Positions 49,931 to 57,622 of a stretch of 64,000 nt of DNA are shown here, one piece after another (position 1 is the stretch's first letter; each line of letters starts with the position of its first letter). Source of the DNA: Fibrobacterota bacterium (lineage in GTDB: Bacteria > Fibrobacterota > Chitinivibrionia > Chitinivibrionales > Chitinispirillaceae). The stretch lies in the NCBI GenBank assembly GCA_023436145.1, contig JAEZKP010000007.1:62001-126000 (forward strand). Reading direction: 5' to 3'. Under the pieces are notes generated by a model. The model was not told the DNA's origin. It did not search any database and saw nothing but the letters and a program-made list of their open reading frames with translations. Position numbers and translations under genes: made by a program.

Positions 49931-51559
49931 TTATTTATCCATATCAGAATGCAGTTTACGACTGTTATTTTTAATGCTTGCTCCAATAAAATCTCTGAAA
50001 AGAGGATGTGGGGCAACCGGGCGTGATTTAAACTCGGGGTGAAATTGACAGGCTACAAACCATGGATGATCTTTTAATTCGATCATCTCTACTAACAAAC
50101 CATCGGGAGACTGACCAGAGAGAATCATTCCAGCAGATTCAAAACGTTCCCGGTAGGAATTATTAAATTCGTAGCGATGACGATGCCGCTCAGAGATAGT
50201 CTCCTGGTTGTAGGAGTTTCGGGCTAATGTACCACTTTTCAATACACAGGGGTAAGCCCCCAGCCGCATGGTTGCTCCCATATTTAATATTTTCTTCTGT
50301 TCCTCCATCATGTGAATGACCGGATGGGGGGTCTGAAGATCATGTTCTGTGGTGTTTGCATCCTTCAGAGCCAGAATGTTGCGGGCAAATTCGATCACTG
50401 CCATATGCATTCCCAGACAGATGCCAAAAAATGGTATCCCGTTTTCACGTGCATACTGCACAGCCAGAATTTTTCCTTCAATTCCCCTGGAGCCAAAACC
50501 ACCCGGAACCAGAATCCCTCCGATTCCTTTTAGCACCTCATCAGCTCCCTTTTTCTCAATTTCTTCAGCAGAGATACTGATGATTTTAACTTTTGCCAGA
50601 TGCGCGGCACCAGCATGATTCAGTGCTTCATGAATCGATTTATATGCGTCCAGAAGCTCGCTGTATTTGCCCACGATTGCTATCTGCACTTCCTTGTCCG
50701 CATTTATTACCTTATCTATGTATTCCCGCCATGGTTTGAGATTCCGTCTGCCTGCACGCAGCCCCAGAATATCAATTATAACAGCATCCAGCTCCTGAGC
50801 AGCATAGTCAAGTGGTGCTTCATAAATCGTATGAGGAACATCGATTGATTCGATAACTGCTTCTTCATCGACATTGCAGAAAAGAGAGAGCTTTTTGCAA
50901 ACATCTGCTTCCAGATGTTTCTCTGTGCGACAGATTAAAATATCCGGGATTATTCCTATTTCCCGCAACCTGCCTACTGAATGCTGAGTAGGTTTGGTTT
51001 TCACCTCACCGGCTTTGTGAAGATATGGCACCAGAGTGACATGAATGAAAAGGACATTGTTGCGACCTTCCTGTTGACGGAACTGACGCAGTGCCTCCAG
51101 GTAGGGATGGCTCTCGATATCTCCCACTGTACCACCGATCTCACTTATTACCACATCCACTTCTGGAGTGACAACAGACCTTATGCTTTCACAGATTTCG
51201 GTAGTCACATGAGGAACCACCTGAACTGTTCCTCCCAGATAATCTCCGCGCCGCTCTTTTCTGATAATGGAATCATAGATTCTTCCGGAGGTGTAATTGC
51301 AGTTACGGTTTGTGGTTATGCCGGTAAATCGCTCATAATGCCCCAGGTCAAGATCGGTCTCTGCACCATCATCGGTAACATAAACTTCACCGTGCTGGTA
51401 AGGATTCATTGTCCCGGGGTCCACATTGAGATAGGGATCAAATTTCTGGTTGACTACTCTCAATCCTCTGGATTTGAGTAATAAACCTATCGATGCAGCA
51501 GTAATACCTTTACCCAGGGAGGAGACCACACCGCCTGTTACGAAAATAAATTTTGCCAT
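49931..51559 (-). CDS. pyrG: PyrG, CTP synthase
   Basis: The product has 542 residues from ATG 51559, chosen because GGAG lies 6-7 nt upstream and the family begins (M)AKFIFVTGGVVSSLGKG; a frame from 51577 adds six residues without SD support. It has the amidoligase domain with P-loop SSLGKGITAASIG, LDLGHYERF, and the glutaminase domain with catalytic Cys in FGICLGMHMAV and FHPEFKSRP. It converts UTP to CTP using glutamine and ATP. It sits 54 nt after carB and 2 nt before purF. Confidence 0.96.
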   Translation of the reverse strand: MAKFIFVTGGVVSSLGKGITAASIGLLLKSRGLRVVNQKFDPYLNVDPGTMNPYQHGEVYVTDDGAETDLDLGHYERFTGITTNRNCNYTSGRIYDSIIRKERRGDYLGGTVQVVPHVTTEICESIRSVVTPEVDVVISEIGGTVGDIESHPYLEALRQFRQQEGRNNVLFIHVTLVPYLHKAGEVKTKPTQHSVGRLREIGIIPDILICRTEKHLEADVCKKLSLFCNVDEEAVIESIDVPHTIYEAPLDYAAQELDAVIIDILGLRAGRRNLKPWREYIDKVINADKEVQIAIVGKYSELLDAYKSIHEALNHAGAAHLAKVKIISISAEEIEKKGADEVLKGIGGILVPGGFGSRGIEGKILAVQYARENGIPFFGICLGMHMAVIEFARNILALKDANTTEHDLQTPHPVIHMMEEQKKILNMGATMRLGAYPCVLKSGTLARNSYNQETISERHRHRYEFNNSYRERFESAGMILSGQSPDGLLVEMIELKDHPWFVACQFHPEFKSRPVAPHPLFRDFIGASIKNNSRKLHSDMDK

Positions 51560-51613
51560 TTTTTGCTCCGGATCCAAATAATCACTGGAATATAATAAGC
51601 CATAGATCTCTGA

Positions 51614-54600
51614 TTAATTCCACATGATTTGACGAATGTCCAAGTCGTGTTTATATCTGTTTTTAATTGTCTGTAAATTTTTTGTATAATCCTGAATAGG
51701 TTTGACTGAAAAACCGGTTCTTTCTGTGGAGTCCATACCACTTATAGCCGCCTGTGCCCCTTCCAGGGTGGTAATGTAGGGAATACCCTGAGAAACAGCT
51801 GCGCTTCTGATTGGTTTGGAGTCCATCTGGGATTTCTTTCCAGCCGGGACATTTATTACCAGATTTATATCATTTCCTTTTATAAGGTCGATAATATCCG
51901 GTTTCCCCTCACCAATTTTGGGAACCATCTTTACATTGATACCATTGGAACTCAAGACTCTCCAGGTACCCTCTGAGGCGTAAATCTTAAAACCCATAGA
52001 TGCGATGGTTTTAGCCATGAATATTATATTACGACGCATGCTGTTTTTTACGCTGATAAAAACTGATCCTGATCTGGGCAGGTTGTTTCCTGCTGCTTCC
52101 TGTGATTTGGCAAATGCAAGACCGAAATCCGTATCCAGTCCCATTACTTCACCGGTGGATTTCATTTCAGGACCAAGGATTATGTCTGCACCAGGGAATT
52201 TTCTGAACGGCAGTACCGATTCCTTCACTGCAAAGTAATCCATGTTTCTTTCCACCGCCTCATCCAGGCTGCTTAATTTTATCCCGGTCATCACCTTTGC
52301 CGCAATCCTGGGCCAGGGGGTGCCCACTGCTTTACTAACAAATGGAACCGTTCGAGATGCCCGCGGGTTAACTTCCAGCACATAAAGAGTGTCCTCCTTT
52401 ATGGCGAACTGGATATTAAGTAAACCTACTACTTTTAATTCTTCTGCGATCTTTATGGTGGCTTTGCGAATTTCAGATATGATGTCTTCAGATAATGTAT
52501 GAGGTGGAAGAACACAAGCACTATCACCAGAGTGAATTCCGGCTTCTTCAATATGTTCCATTATACCACAGATCATTACACGATCCCCGTCACTTAAGGC
52601 ATCGACATCTACTTCGATTGCATCACCGATGAATTTATCCACCAGGACCGGCCGGTTTTCAGCTGCAGCCTGAGCATCACATATAAATGTCCTGAGTTCA
52701 TCATCATCATACACAATACGCATAGCCCTGCCACCAAGCACAAATGATGGTCTCAGCAGAACCGGATAACCCAAATGGTGAGCTATACTCAGAGCCTCAT
52801 CGGTCGATTTTGCAATTCCGTTTGCAGGCTGATTGAGTTTAAGTTTACCTATCATAGCCGCAAACTCATCTCTGTCCTCGGCCCGCTGTATTGATTCAAC
52901 ACTGGTTCCGATTATGGGTGCACCTGCATCCAGAAGTCTTTTTGCCAGATTAAGAGGTGTCTGACCGCCAAACTGGACGATTACTCCCAGTGGTTTTTCC
53001 TTGTCAATAATGTTCATGACATCCTCAAATGTCAAAGGCTCAAAATAGAGCTTGTCAGAAGTGTCATAATCAGTGCTGACTGTTTCCGGGTTGGAATTGA
53101 CCATGATGGACTCATATTCCAGCTCTTCCAGGGCAAATGATGCTTGACAGCAGCAGTAGTCAAATTCTATTCCCTGTCCGATCCGGTTGGGGCCGCCACC
53201 CAGAATCACAATTTTCTTCTTATCACTGGGAGAACTCTCATCCTCATGCTCATAAGTAGAATAATAATAGGGAGTATATGCTTCAAATTCCGCTGCACAG
53301 GTATCCACCAGTTTGTAAGTCGGAATTACACCCAGAGATTTGCGAAATTCCCGGAAAGAAATCTCATCCATGCCCAGTAACTGAGCCATCTGTGCATCTG
53401 AAAATCCCATTCCTTTTGCTTTTTTTATGAATCTTTTCTGATCGTCTTTATTTTTGGTTAATATGTCAGGAGTGATCTTTTTTTCGAACTGAAAGATATC
53501 ATACAGATTGTTGATAAACCAGGGATCTATCCGGGAGGCTTTTGAGATCTCCTCAACTGTAAGACCTTCTTCGAATGCAAAGCGGATAAGAAAGAGCCGG
53601 TCTGCTTTAGGTACAGCAAGAGCTGAAAGTATTTGCTCAGTTGTTTTGTAGGGATATTTTACAAGATCAAGACCCTTGCGGCCAATTTCCAGTCCTCTTA
53701 AGCCCTTCTGTAAAGCTTCCTTGAAGGTGCGGCCTATGGCCATTGTTTCACCCACAGACTTCATCTGTATTCCCAGTGTAGGGTCCGCTTCCGGAAATTT
53801 TTCAAAAGTGAAACGGGGAATCTTTACGACGCAATAATCTATGGTGGGTTCAAAAGATGCTGGAGTCTCTCTGGTAATATCATTTCTGATTTCATCCAAA
53901 GTATATCCAACTGCCAGTTTGGCTGCAAACTTGGCTATGGGAAAACCGGTAGCTTTACTAGCCAGAGCAGAACTTCTGCTGACACGAGGATTCATTTCTA
54001 TCACCACCATGCGGCCGTTATCCGGATGGACTGCAAACTGAATATTCGAACCACCGGTTTCCACACCAATCTCTCTTATGATGGCAATCGCTGCATCCCG
54101 CATTTTCTGATACTGACGATCAGTCAGAGTTTGAGCTGGTGCACAGGTGATACTATCTCCGGTGTGAATACCCATCGGATCAAGGTTCTCAATCGAGCAG
54201 ATGATTACTACATTATCTGCTTTATCCCGCATGATCTCAAGTTCGTATTCCTTCCAACCAATAACTGATTCTTCTATAAGAATCTCATTAATTCTGCTAC
54301 AGTGAAGCCCATATTGAGCTGCACGTTCAAAGTCCGATTCTGTATAAACAATGCTTCCACCAGTGCCACCCAGAGTGAAGCTGGGCCGGATAATCAGTGG
54401 AAAGCCGATTTTTCTGGCAATCTGCCACGCTTCATCCAGATTATAGGCAAAGGCACTTTCCGGAAGATCAAGGCCGATTTTTTTGATGGCTTCCTTGAAA
54501 TCGCTACGATCTTCGGCTTTTTTTATGGCCTGTTCATCAGCACCTATGAGCTTCACATTATAGCGCTGAAGAACACCACTTTCAGCCAGCTCCATAGCCA

Positions 54601-54892
54601 CATTAAGACCGGTCTGACCTCCCATGGTAGGCAAAAGTGCATCAGGGCGTTCCTGAGCAATGATCTTTTCGATTATTTCAGGTGTAATCGGTTCGATATA
54701 GGTTCGATCTGCAAGCTCCGGATCTGTCATGATCGTTGCTGGATTTGAATTTACCAGCACCACCCGGTAGCCCTCTTCCTTGAGTGCTTTACAAGCTTGA
54801 GTTCCTGAGTAATCAAATTCGCATGCCTGCCCGATAACGATGGGACCGCTTCCGATAATAAGAATATTGTGTATGTCGTTTCTTCTTGGCAT
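51614..54892 (-). CDS. carB: CarB, carbamoyl phosphate synthase large subunit
   Basis: The product has 1092 residues, standard for CarB. It contains two ATP-grasp halves (start IGSGPIVIGQACEFDYSG ; second half ILGGGPNRIGQGIEFDY), the oligomerisation domain between them, and the C-terminal regulatory MGS domain (MGFKIYASEGTWRVLSS, VINVPAGKKSQMDSKPIRSA). The regulatory domain normally binds UMP, IMP or ornithine. It makes carbamoyl phosphate for pyrimidines and arginine with CarA. Gap to carA is 86 nt. Confidence 0.97.
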   Translation of the reverse strand: MPRRNDIHNILIIGSGPIVIGQACEFDYSGTQACKALKEEGYRVVLVNSNPATIMTDPELADRTYIEPITPEIIEKIIAQERPDALLPTMGGQTGLNVAMELAESGVLQRYNVKLIGADEQAIKKAEDRSDFKEAIKKIGLDLPESAFAYNLDEAWQIARKIGFPLIIRPSFTLGGTGGSIVYTESDFERAAQYGLHCSRINEILIEESVIGWKEYELEIMRDKADNVVIICSIENLDPMGIHTGDSITCAPAQTLTDRQYQKMRDAAIAIIREIGVETGGSNIQFAVHPDNGRMVVIEMNPRVSRSSALASKATGFPIAKFAAKLAVGYTLDEIRNDITRETPASFEPTIDYCVVKIPRFTFEKFPEADPTLGIQMKSVGETMAIGRTFKEALQKGLRGLEIGRKGLDLVKYPYKTTEQILSALAVPKADRLFLIRFAFEEGLTVEEISKASRIDPWFINNLYDIFQFEKKITPDILTKNKDDQKRFIKKAKGMGFSDAQMAQLLGMDEISFREFRKSLGVIPTYKLVDTCAAEFEAYTPYYYSTYEHEDESSPSDKKKIVILGGGPNRIGQGIEFDYCCCQASFALEELEYESIMVNSNPETVSTDYDTSDKLYFEPLTFEDVMNIIDKEKPLGVIVQFGGQTPLNLAKRLLDAGAPIIGTSVESIQRAEDRDEFAAMIGKLKLNQPANGIAKSTDEALSIAHHLGYPVLLRPSFVLGGRAMRIVYDDDELRTFICDAQAAAENRPVLVDKFIGDAIEVDVDALSDGDRVMICGIMEHIEEAGIHSGDSACVLPPHTLSEDIISEIRKATIKIAEELKVVGLLNIQFAIKEDTLYVLEVNPRASRTVPFVSKAVGTPWPRIAAKVMTGIKLSSLDEAVERNMDYFAVKESVLPFRKFPGADIILGPEMKSTGEVMGLDTDFGLAFAKSQEAAGNNLPRSGSVFISVKNSMRRNIIFMAKTIASMGFKIYASEGTWRVLSSNGINVKMVPKIGEGKPDIIDLIKGNDINLVINVPAGKKSQMDSKPIRSAAVSQGIPYITTLEGAQAAISGMDSTERTGFSVKPIQDYTKNLQTIKNRYKHDLDIRQIMWN

Positions 54893-54978
54893 AAAACCTT
54901 TCGAACCTTAGGATACCAACACGGGGTAGAGGTTCTTGTATGAGTGATAGAATTTTATTTTACAAAATTGTCCTCTTT

Positions 54979-56118
54979 TTACCTTGCGCTTGACAGAACC
55001 GAACTACACCGGGCTGTCTTCTCCATCATGGTAAAAAACTGCTCAAATAAATAACCCGAATCGTGAGGTCCCGGAGCTGCTTCCGGATGATACTGGACAC
55101 TGAGCAGATTTCTCTGCTCATCGGATAATCCCTCACAGGTCAGATCATTAAGATTAAGATGCGTCATTTTTATCCCGCTGTTTTTAAGACTATCCATATC
55201 AACGCAAAAACCATGATTCTGGGAGGTAATTTCGATTGTACCGGTATTTAGGTTTCTTACCGGGTGATTGGCACCCCGATGACCGAATTTAAGCTTATAG
55301 GTGGTGGCACCCAGAGCCAGTGCCAGAAGCTGATGACCCAGACAGATGCCAAAGATCGGCTTTATTCCAATAAGTGCACGGATGTTCTCGATTGCATAAG
55401 TTACTGCAGCCGGATCACCGGGACCGTTGGAAAGAAAAATGCCGTCCGGATCATACGAGAGAACTTCCTGGGCTGTTGTTTGTGCTGGAACTACTGTAAT
55501 TTTGCATCCCAGTGATTCAAGAATTCTCAGAATATTGTGCTTGATTCCAAAATCATACGCAACAACAGAGAAACGGTGCTCTGTTTTTCCGTTGCCAAAT
55601 CTGCTGTCATTCCAGACATACGGTTCTTTACAAGTGACATTCCTGACCAGGTCAGCTCCAACTAATCCAGACCAGGATTTAGCTTTTTTCACAAGTGTTT
55701 CTGAGGAAACTGATCCATCTCCCGCGTAGATCACCGCTTTCAGTGCTCCGGCAACCCGGATATGTTTTGTCAAAGCCCTGGTATCGATATCCTGTAAAGC
55801 GACAATATTATTTTCAACCAGGTATTCTGAGATAGTCTTGCGGGAGGTAAAATTGGATGGATAACTGCATGCTTCTTTCACTAAAAAGCCGCTTACCTGA
55901 ACCCGGGAAGATTCCACATCACTTTCATTTATTCCATAGTTTCCAATAAGAGGATAGGTCATGGTGACTATTTGAGATGAATAGGATGGGTCTGTGAGAA
56001 CTTCCTGGTATCCAGTCAGGCTGGTGTTAAATACCACCTCTCCCACAGATTCACCTGCTGCTCCAAATGGTTCACCCTCGAATACGGTGCCGTCTTCCAG
56101 CGCTATAATACCTTTCAA
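54979..56118 (-). CDS. carA: CarA, carbamoyl phosphate synthase small subunit
   Basis: The product has 379 residues if started at TTG 56118, with GAGG 5 nt upstream; CarA proteins begin MKxxLALEDGTVFEG, and this start gives MKGIIALEDGTVFEG. The alternative ATG 56160 adds 14 residues with no SD and no family match. The glutaminase Cys is in FGICLGHQLLALALG and the His/Glu pair in QYHPEAAPGP. It feeds ammonia to CarB. It is the first gene of the operon and lies downstream of the long leader with three terminators (56202-56690). Confidence 0.94.
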   Translation of the reverse strand: MKGIIALEDGTVFEGEPFGAAGESVGEVVFNTSLTGYQEVLTDPSYSSQIVTMTYPLIGNYGINESDVESSRVQVSGFLVKEACSYPSNFTSRKTISEYLVENNIVALQDIDTRALTKHIRVAGALKAVIYAGDGSVSSETLVKKAKSWSGLVGADLVRNVTCKEPYVWNDSRFGNGKTEHRFSVVAYDFGIKHNILRILESLGCKITVVPAQTTAQEVLSYDPDGIFLSNGPGDPAAVTYAIENIRALIGIKPIFGICLGHQLLALALGATTYKLKFGHRGANHPVRNLNTGTIEITSQNHGFCVDMDSLKNSGIKMTHLNLNDLTCEGLSDEQRNLLSVQYHPEAAPGPHDSGYLFEQFFTMMEKTARCSSVLSSAR

Positions 56119-56201
56119 AAATACCTCGCTTTTTTTACAGGGAATCCCTGACTGTTTCATCAAAGTACGGATAGAGTATTAATAAAAATGTCCAAACACC
56201 C

Positions 56202-56243
56202 AAAAAAAAAGATACCCATCCCTTTAAGTAAGGATGGATATCT
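56202..56243 (-). terminator. intrinsic terminator immediately upstream of carA (attenuator candidate)
   Basis: On the minus strand: AGATA pairs with TATCT and CCATCC with GGATGG, with one mismatch between them, a 10-nt loop and nine T residues after the hairpin (56202-56210). It lies between the carA start (56118) and the tandem elements, so it is inside the leader of the carAB-pyrG-purF transcript. Confidence 0.8.
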
Positions 56244-56374
56244 TTAAATAGTCGAAACTGATTTTTCATTTGCTGCTTGGAAGGAAAAAGGTTTTCAAGC
56301 CCTGCAACAAAATAATGTTTTGGTGGGTGGGAGTCAAACATAAAAGGTATGGGATTTTTTAATGGGACGTGCTT

Positions 56375-56414
56375 AAAAAAAAAATCCTCCGCCGGGCTTA
56401 AAACCCGACGGAGG
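56375..56414 (-). terminator. intrinsic terminator of tandem leader element B
   Basis: On the minus strand: a 6-bp GC stem (CCTCCG with CGGAGG), one mismatch, a 4-bp inner stem and a CTTAAAA-type loop, then ten T residues (56375-56384) after a single A. A textbook strong terminator inside the leader. Confidence 0.88.
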
Positions 56415-56510
56415 TCTCGTGCACCTTCACCCTATAGAAGGAGGCATGTGAAGTAGCGACTTCCCAGTCGCTATAAAGTATTCGGCTACTAAGTCGTTAT
56501 TATTGCTGGC
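56415..56510 (-). ncRNA. tandem leader element, copy B (candidate cis-regulatory RNA)
   Basis: In minus-strand order: an upstream CAATAATA word (near 56500), a 7-bp hairpin (TAGCGAC 56454-56460 with GTCGCTA 56467-56473), and a 28-nt block at 56417-56444 whose CCTTC and GAAGG can pair. The terminator at 56375-56414 follows. The block is shared with copy A (56595-56622) with only two differences. No known riboswitch family was recognised. Confidence 0.6.
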
Positions 56511-56552
56511 TTTCGAAGATTAAATATTTTTAATGATAAAGCAGGGGATTGT

Positions 56553-56592
56553 TAAAAATAAAAACCCGGACCGACTTTTTAATCGATCCGGG
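56553..56592 (-). terminator. intrinsic terminator of tandem leader element A
   Basis: On the minus strand: CCCGGA/TCCGGG stem (56565-56570 with 56587-56592), a mismatch and an inner CGA/TCG pair, followed by a T-rich tail (TTTTATTTTT) at 56553-56564. It is the first terminator met by transcripts that enter the leader from upstream. Confidence 0.8.
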
Positions 56593-56593
56593 C

Positions 56594-56681
56594 ATCGTGC
56601 ACCTTCACCCTTAAGAAGGAGGTAGCGACCATTTCTGTATCGCTAACTATAATACGCCATTCCAATAGCTATTATTGTTGG
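56594..56681 (-). ncRNA. tandem leader element, copy A (candidate cis-regulatory RNA)
   Basis: Same layout as copy B, 178 bp upstream in the leader: CAATAATA word, hairpin TAGCGA/TCGCTA (56623-56628 with 56640-56645), the 28-nt conserved block (56595-56622) and then the terminator 56553-56592. The two loops differ in length and sequence, so the conserved parts are the hairpin arms and the block. Confidence 0.6.
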
Positions 56682-57034
56682 GAACTTAAGGAAATCTCAG
56701 ATCTGAAACAGAGAGAATATTTAATTACCTTATTTCTTGTTCCCGGTTTGCGTGCGCTATGGTGATTAACCGCTATTCCAAAAGTCTCGTTCCAAACCCA
56801 CAACTTAGAAATCTACAATAAAAAACAGAAATTCCAGATCTACAATTCCCAATCCAAAACTCTTCAAATCTCTTACTCTTCAAATCAAAATTCTGCCATC
56901 TGAAATCTTATATCAATTGCGGCATGCCATTTGATCTTCAATGCATTAAGAAAACTGGTCAAAAAATCGCGGAATCTGAAAAGTTTTTTTTCCGGTTTTC
57001 AGTCCTTGAGCTCTTTTTTCCGGGACAGAAAATA

Positions 57035-57583
57035 ATGAAACTAATTACGGTTATTCTTTGTATTATTTCGATATCGGGTGTACTGTTTGGTAAAGAAGAC
57101 CAGAATCATTACGAAATAAAAAAGATCGAAAATGGGTACAGTTATGCATACGACTTCAAGAGCACTCTCTCAATAGATTCGGTGTTGGCTATTCTTTATA
57201 AATTTGATCATCTGGTAAAATATTCCTCCCAGATACCACAGATGGAGGTCCTTTCTGAAGAGAAAAACTCCTACGTGGTATCATTTATCTTTAAATACCT
57301 GTTTTACTCCAGTGAATCGGTTTACCGGCGCACATTATTGGCGGAAAAGGGGATGGTGGTTATTCAGATGCTTCATTTTAACCATAACAGCACGGTTCTA
57401 CCTCGGGTTTTAAAGATCGAAATAGAATACCGGGTAGTGCCAGAAATTGATGGAGTGAGAATCTTTCATCAGCAGAAATGCCTTTTTAACAAACAGGTAA
57501 ACTGGTTTTATCTGAAGATTCTGGAGGGAAAATTAAATGACTCCATGAAAGAACTGCAGCAATATATAAGTTCAAAAAGCTAA
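57035..57583 (+). CDS. exported START/SRPBCC-like protein
   Basis: The product has 182 residues from ATG 57035, which gives a signal peptide (MKLITVILCIISISGVLFG); the longer frame from 56924 has no SD and no signal. The body looks like a START or polyketide-cyclase fold: a helix-turn near FDHLVKYSSQIPQMEVL, several strands (YVVSFIFKYLF, VVIQMLHF, LKIEIEYRVVPE) and a long C-terminal helix (FYLKILEGKLNDSMKELQQYI). It could bind a lipid or other hydrophobic ligand in the periplasm. It is a single gene, convergent with the Ig-like lipoprotein. Confidence 0.65.
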   Translation: MKLITVILCIISISGVLFGKEDQNHYEIKKIENGYSYAYDFKSTLSIDSVLAILYKFDHLVKYSSQIPQMEVLSEEKNSYVVSFIFKYLFYSSESVYRRTLLAEKGMVVIQMLHFNHNSTVLPRVLKIEIEYRVVPEIDGVRIFHQQKCLFNKQVNWFYLKILEGKLNDSMKELQQYISSKS

Positions 57584-57589
57584 AAGAGA

Positions 57590-57612
57590 GGGCAGGGGAG
57601 ATATCCCTGCCC
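57590..57612. terminator. bidirectional hairpin between convergent genes
   Basis: Perfect 8-bp GC-rich stem (GGGCAGGG 57590-57597 with CCCTGCCC 57605-57612), 7-nt loop. T-runs are short on both sides (TTAT on plus, TCTCTTTT on minus), so it is a weak but plausible shared terminator for the genes ending at 57583 and 57623. Confidence 0.6.
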
Positions 57613-57622
57613 TTATCTGAAA

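Larger units (their letters stand above)
56164..57034. other. carA leader region and divergent intergenic region
   Basis: This 870-nt stretch has no convincing gene. From the carA side it contains a terminator (56202-56243), two copies of a structured RNA element each ending in a terminator (56375-56510 and 56553-56681), and an AT-rich, word-repetitive stretch (about 56790-56920) that leads to the plus-strand START-like gene. The word-repetitive stretch shares AAATC and TCTTACTCTT words with the window end at 63940-64000. No promoter is firmly identified. Confidence 0.6.

Noticed and set aside
54302..54748. 148-codon plus-strand frame opposite carB
   Set aside because: A shadow of the carB frame with no SD and no family match; similar long antisense frames lie opposite pyrG (50981-51481) and folC (22591-23055).
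56135..56341. 68-codon frame before carA on the minus strand, spanning the last terminator, which could be a pyrBI-style leader peptide
   Set aside because: Neither ATG has an SD, and the sequence is a hydrophobic stretch without control codons. Its stop lies just before the carA SD, so a link is possible, but not supported enough to annotate.
56435..56451. Strong SD-like AGAAGGAGG followed by ATGTGA on the plus strand in copy B
   Set aside because: The frame is start-stop, copy A lacks the ATG, and both terminators point to the minus strand as the functional one.
56594..56640. T-box riboswitch reading of the leader block (AGGGTGAAGGTGCACGA resembles AGGGTGGNACCGCG)
   Set aside because: The UGGN tRNA-binding bulge is missing and no specifier stem or antiterminator pairing could be built.
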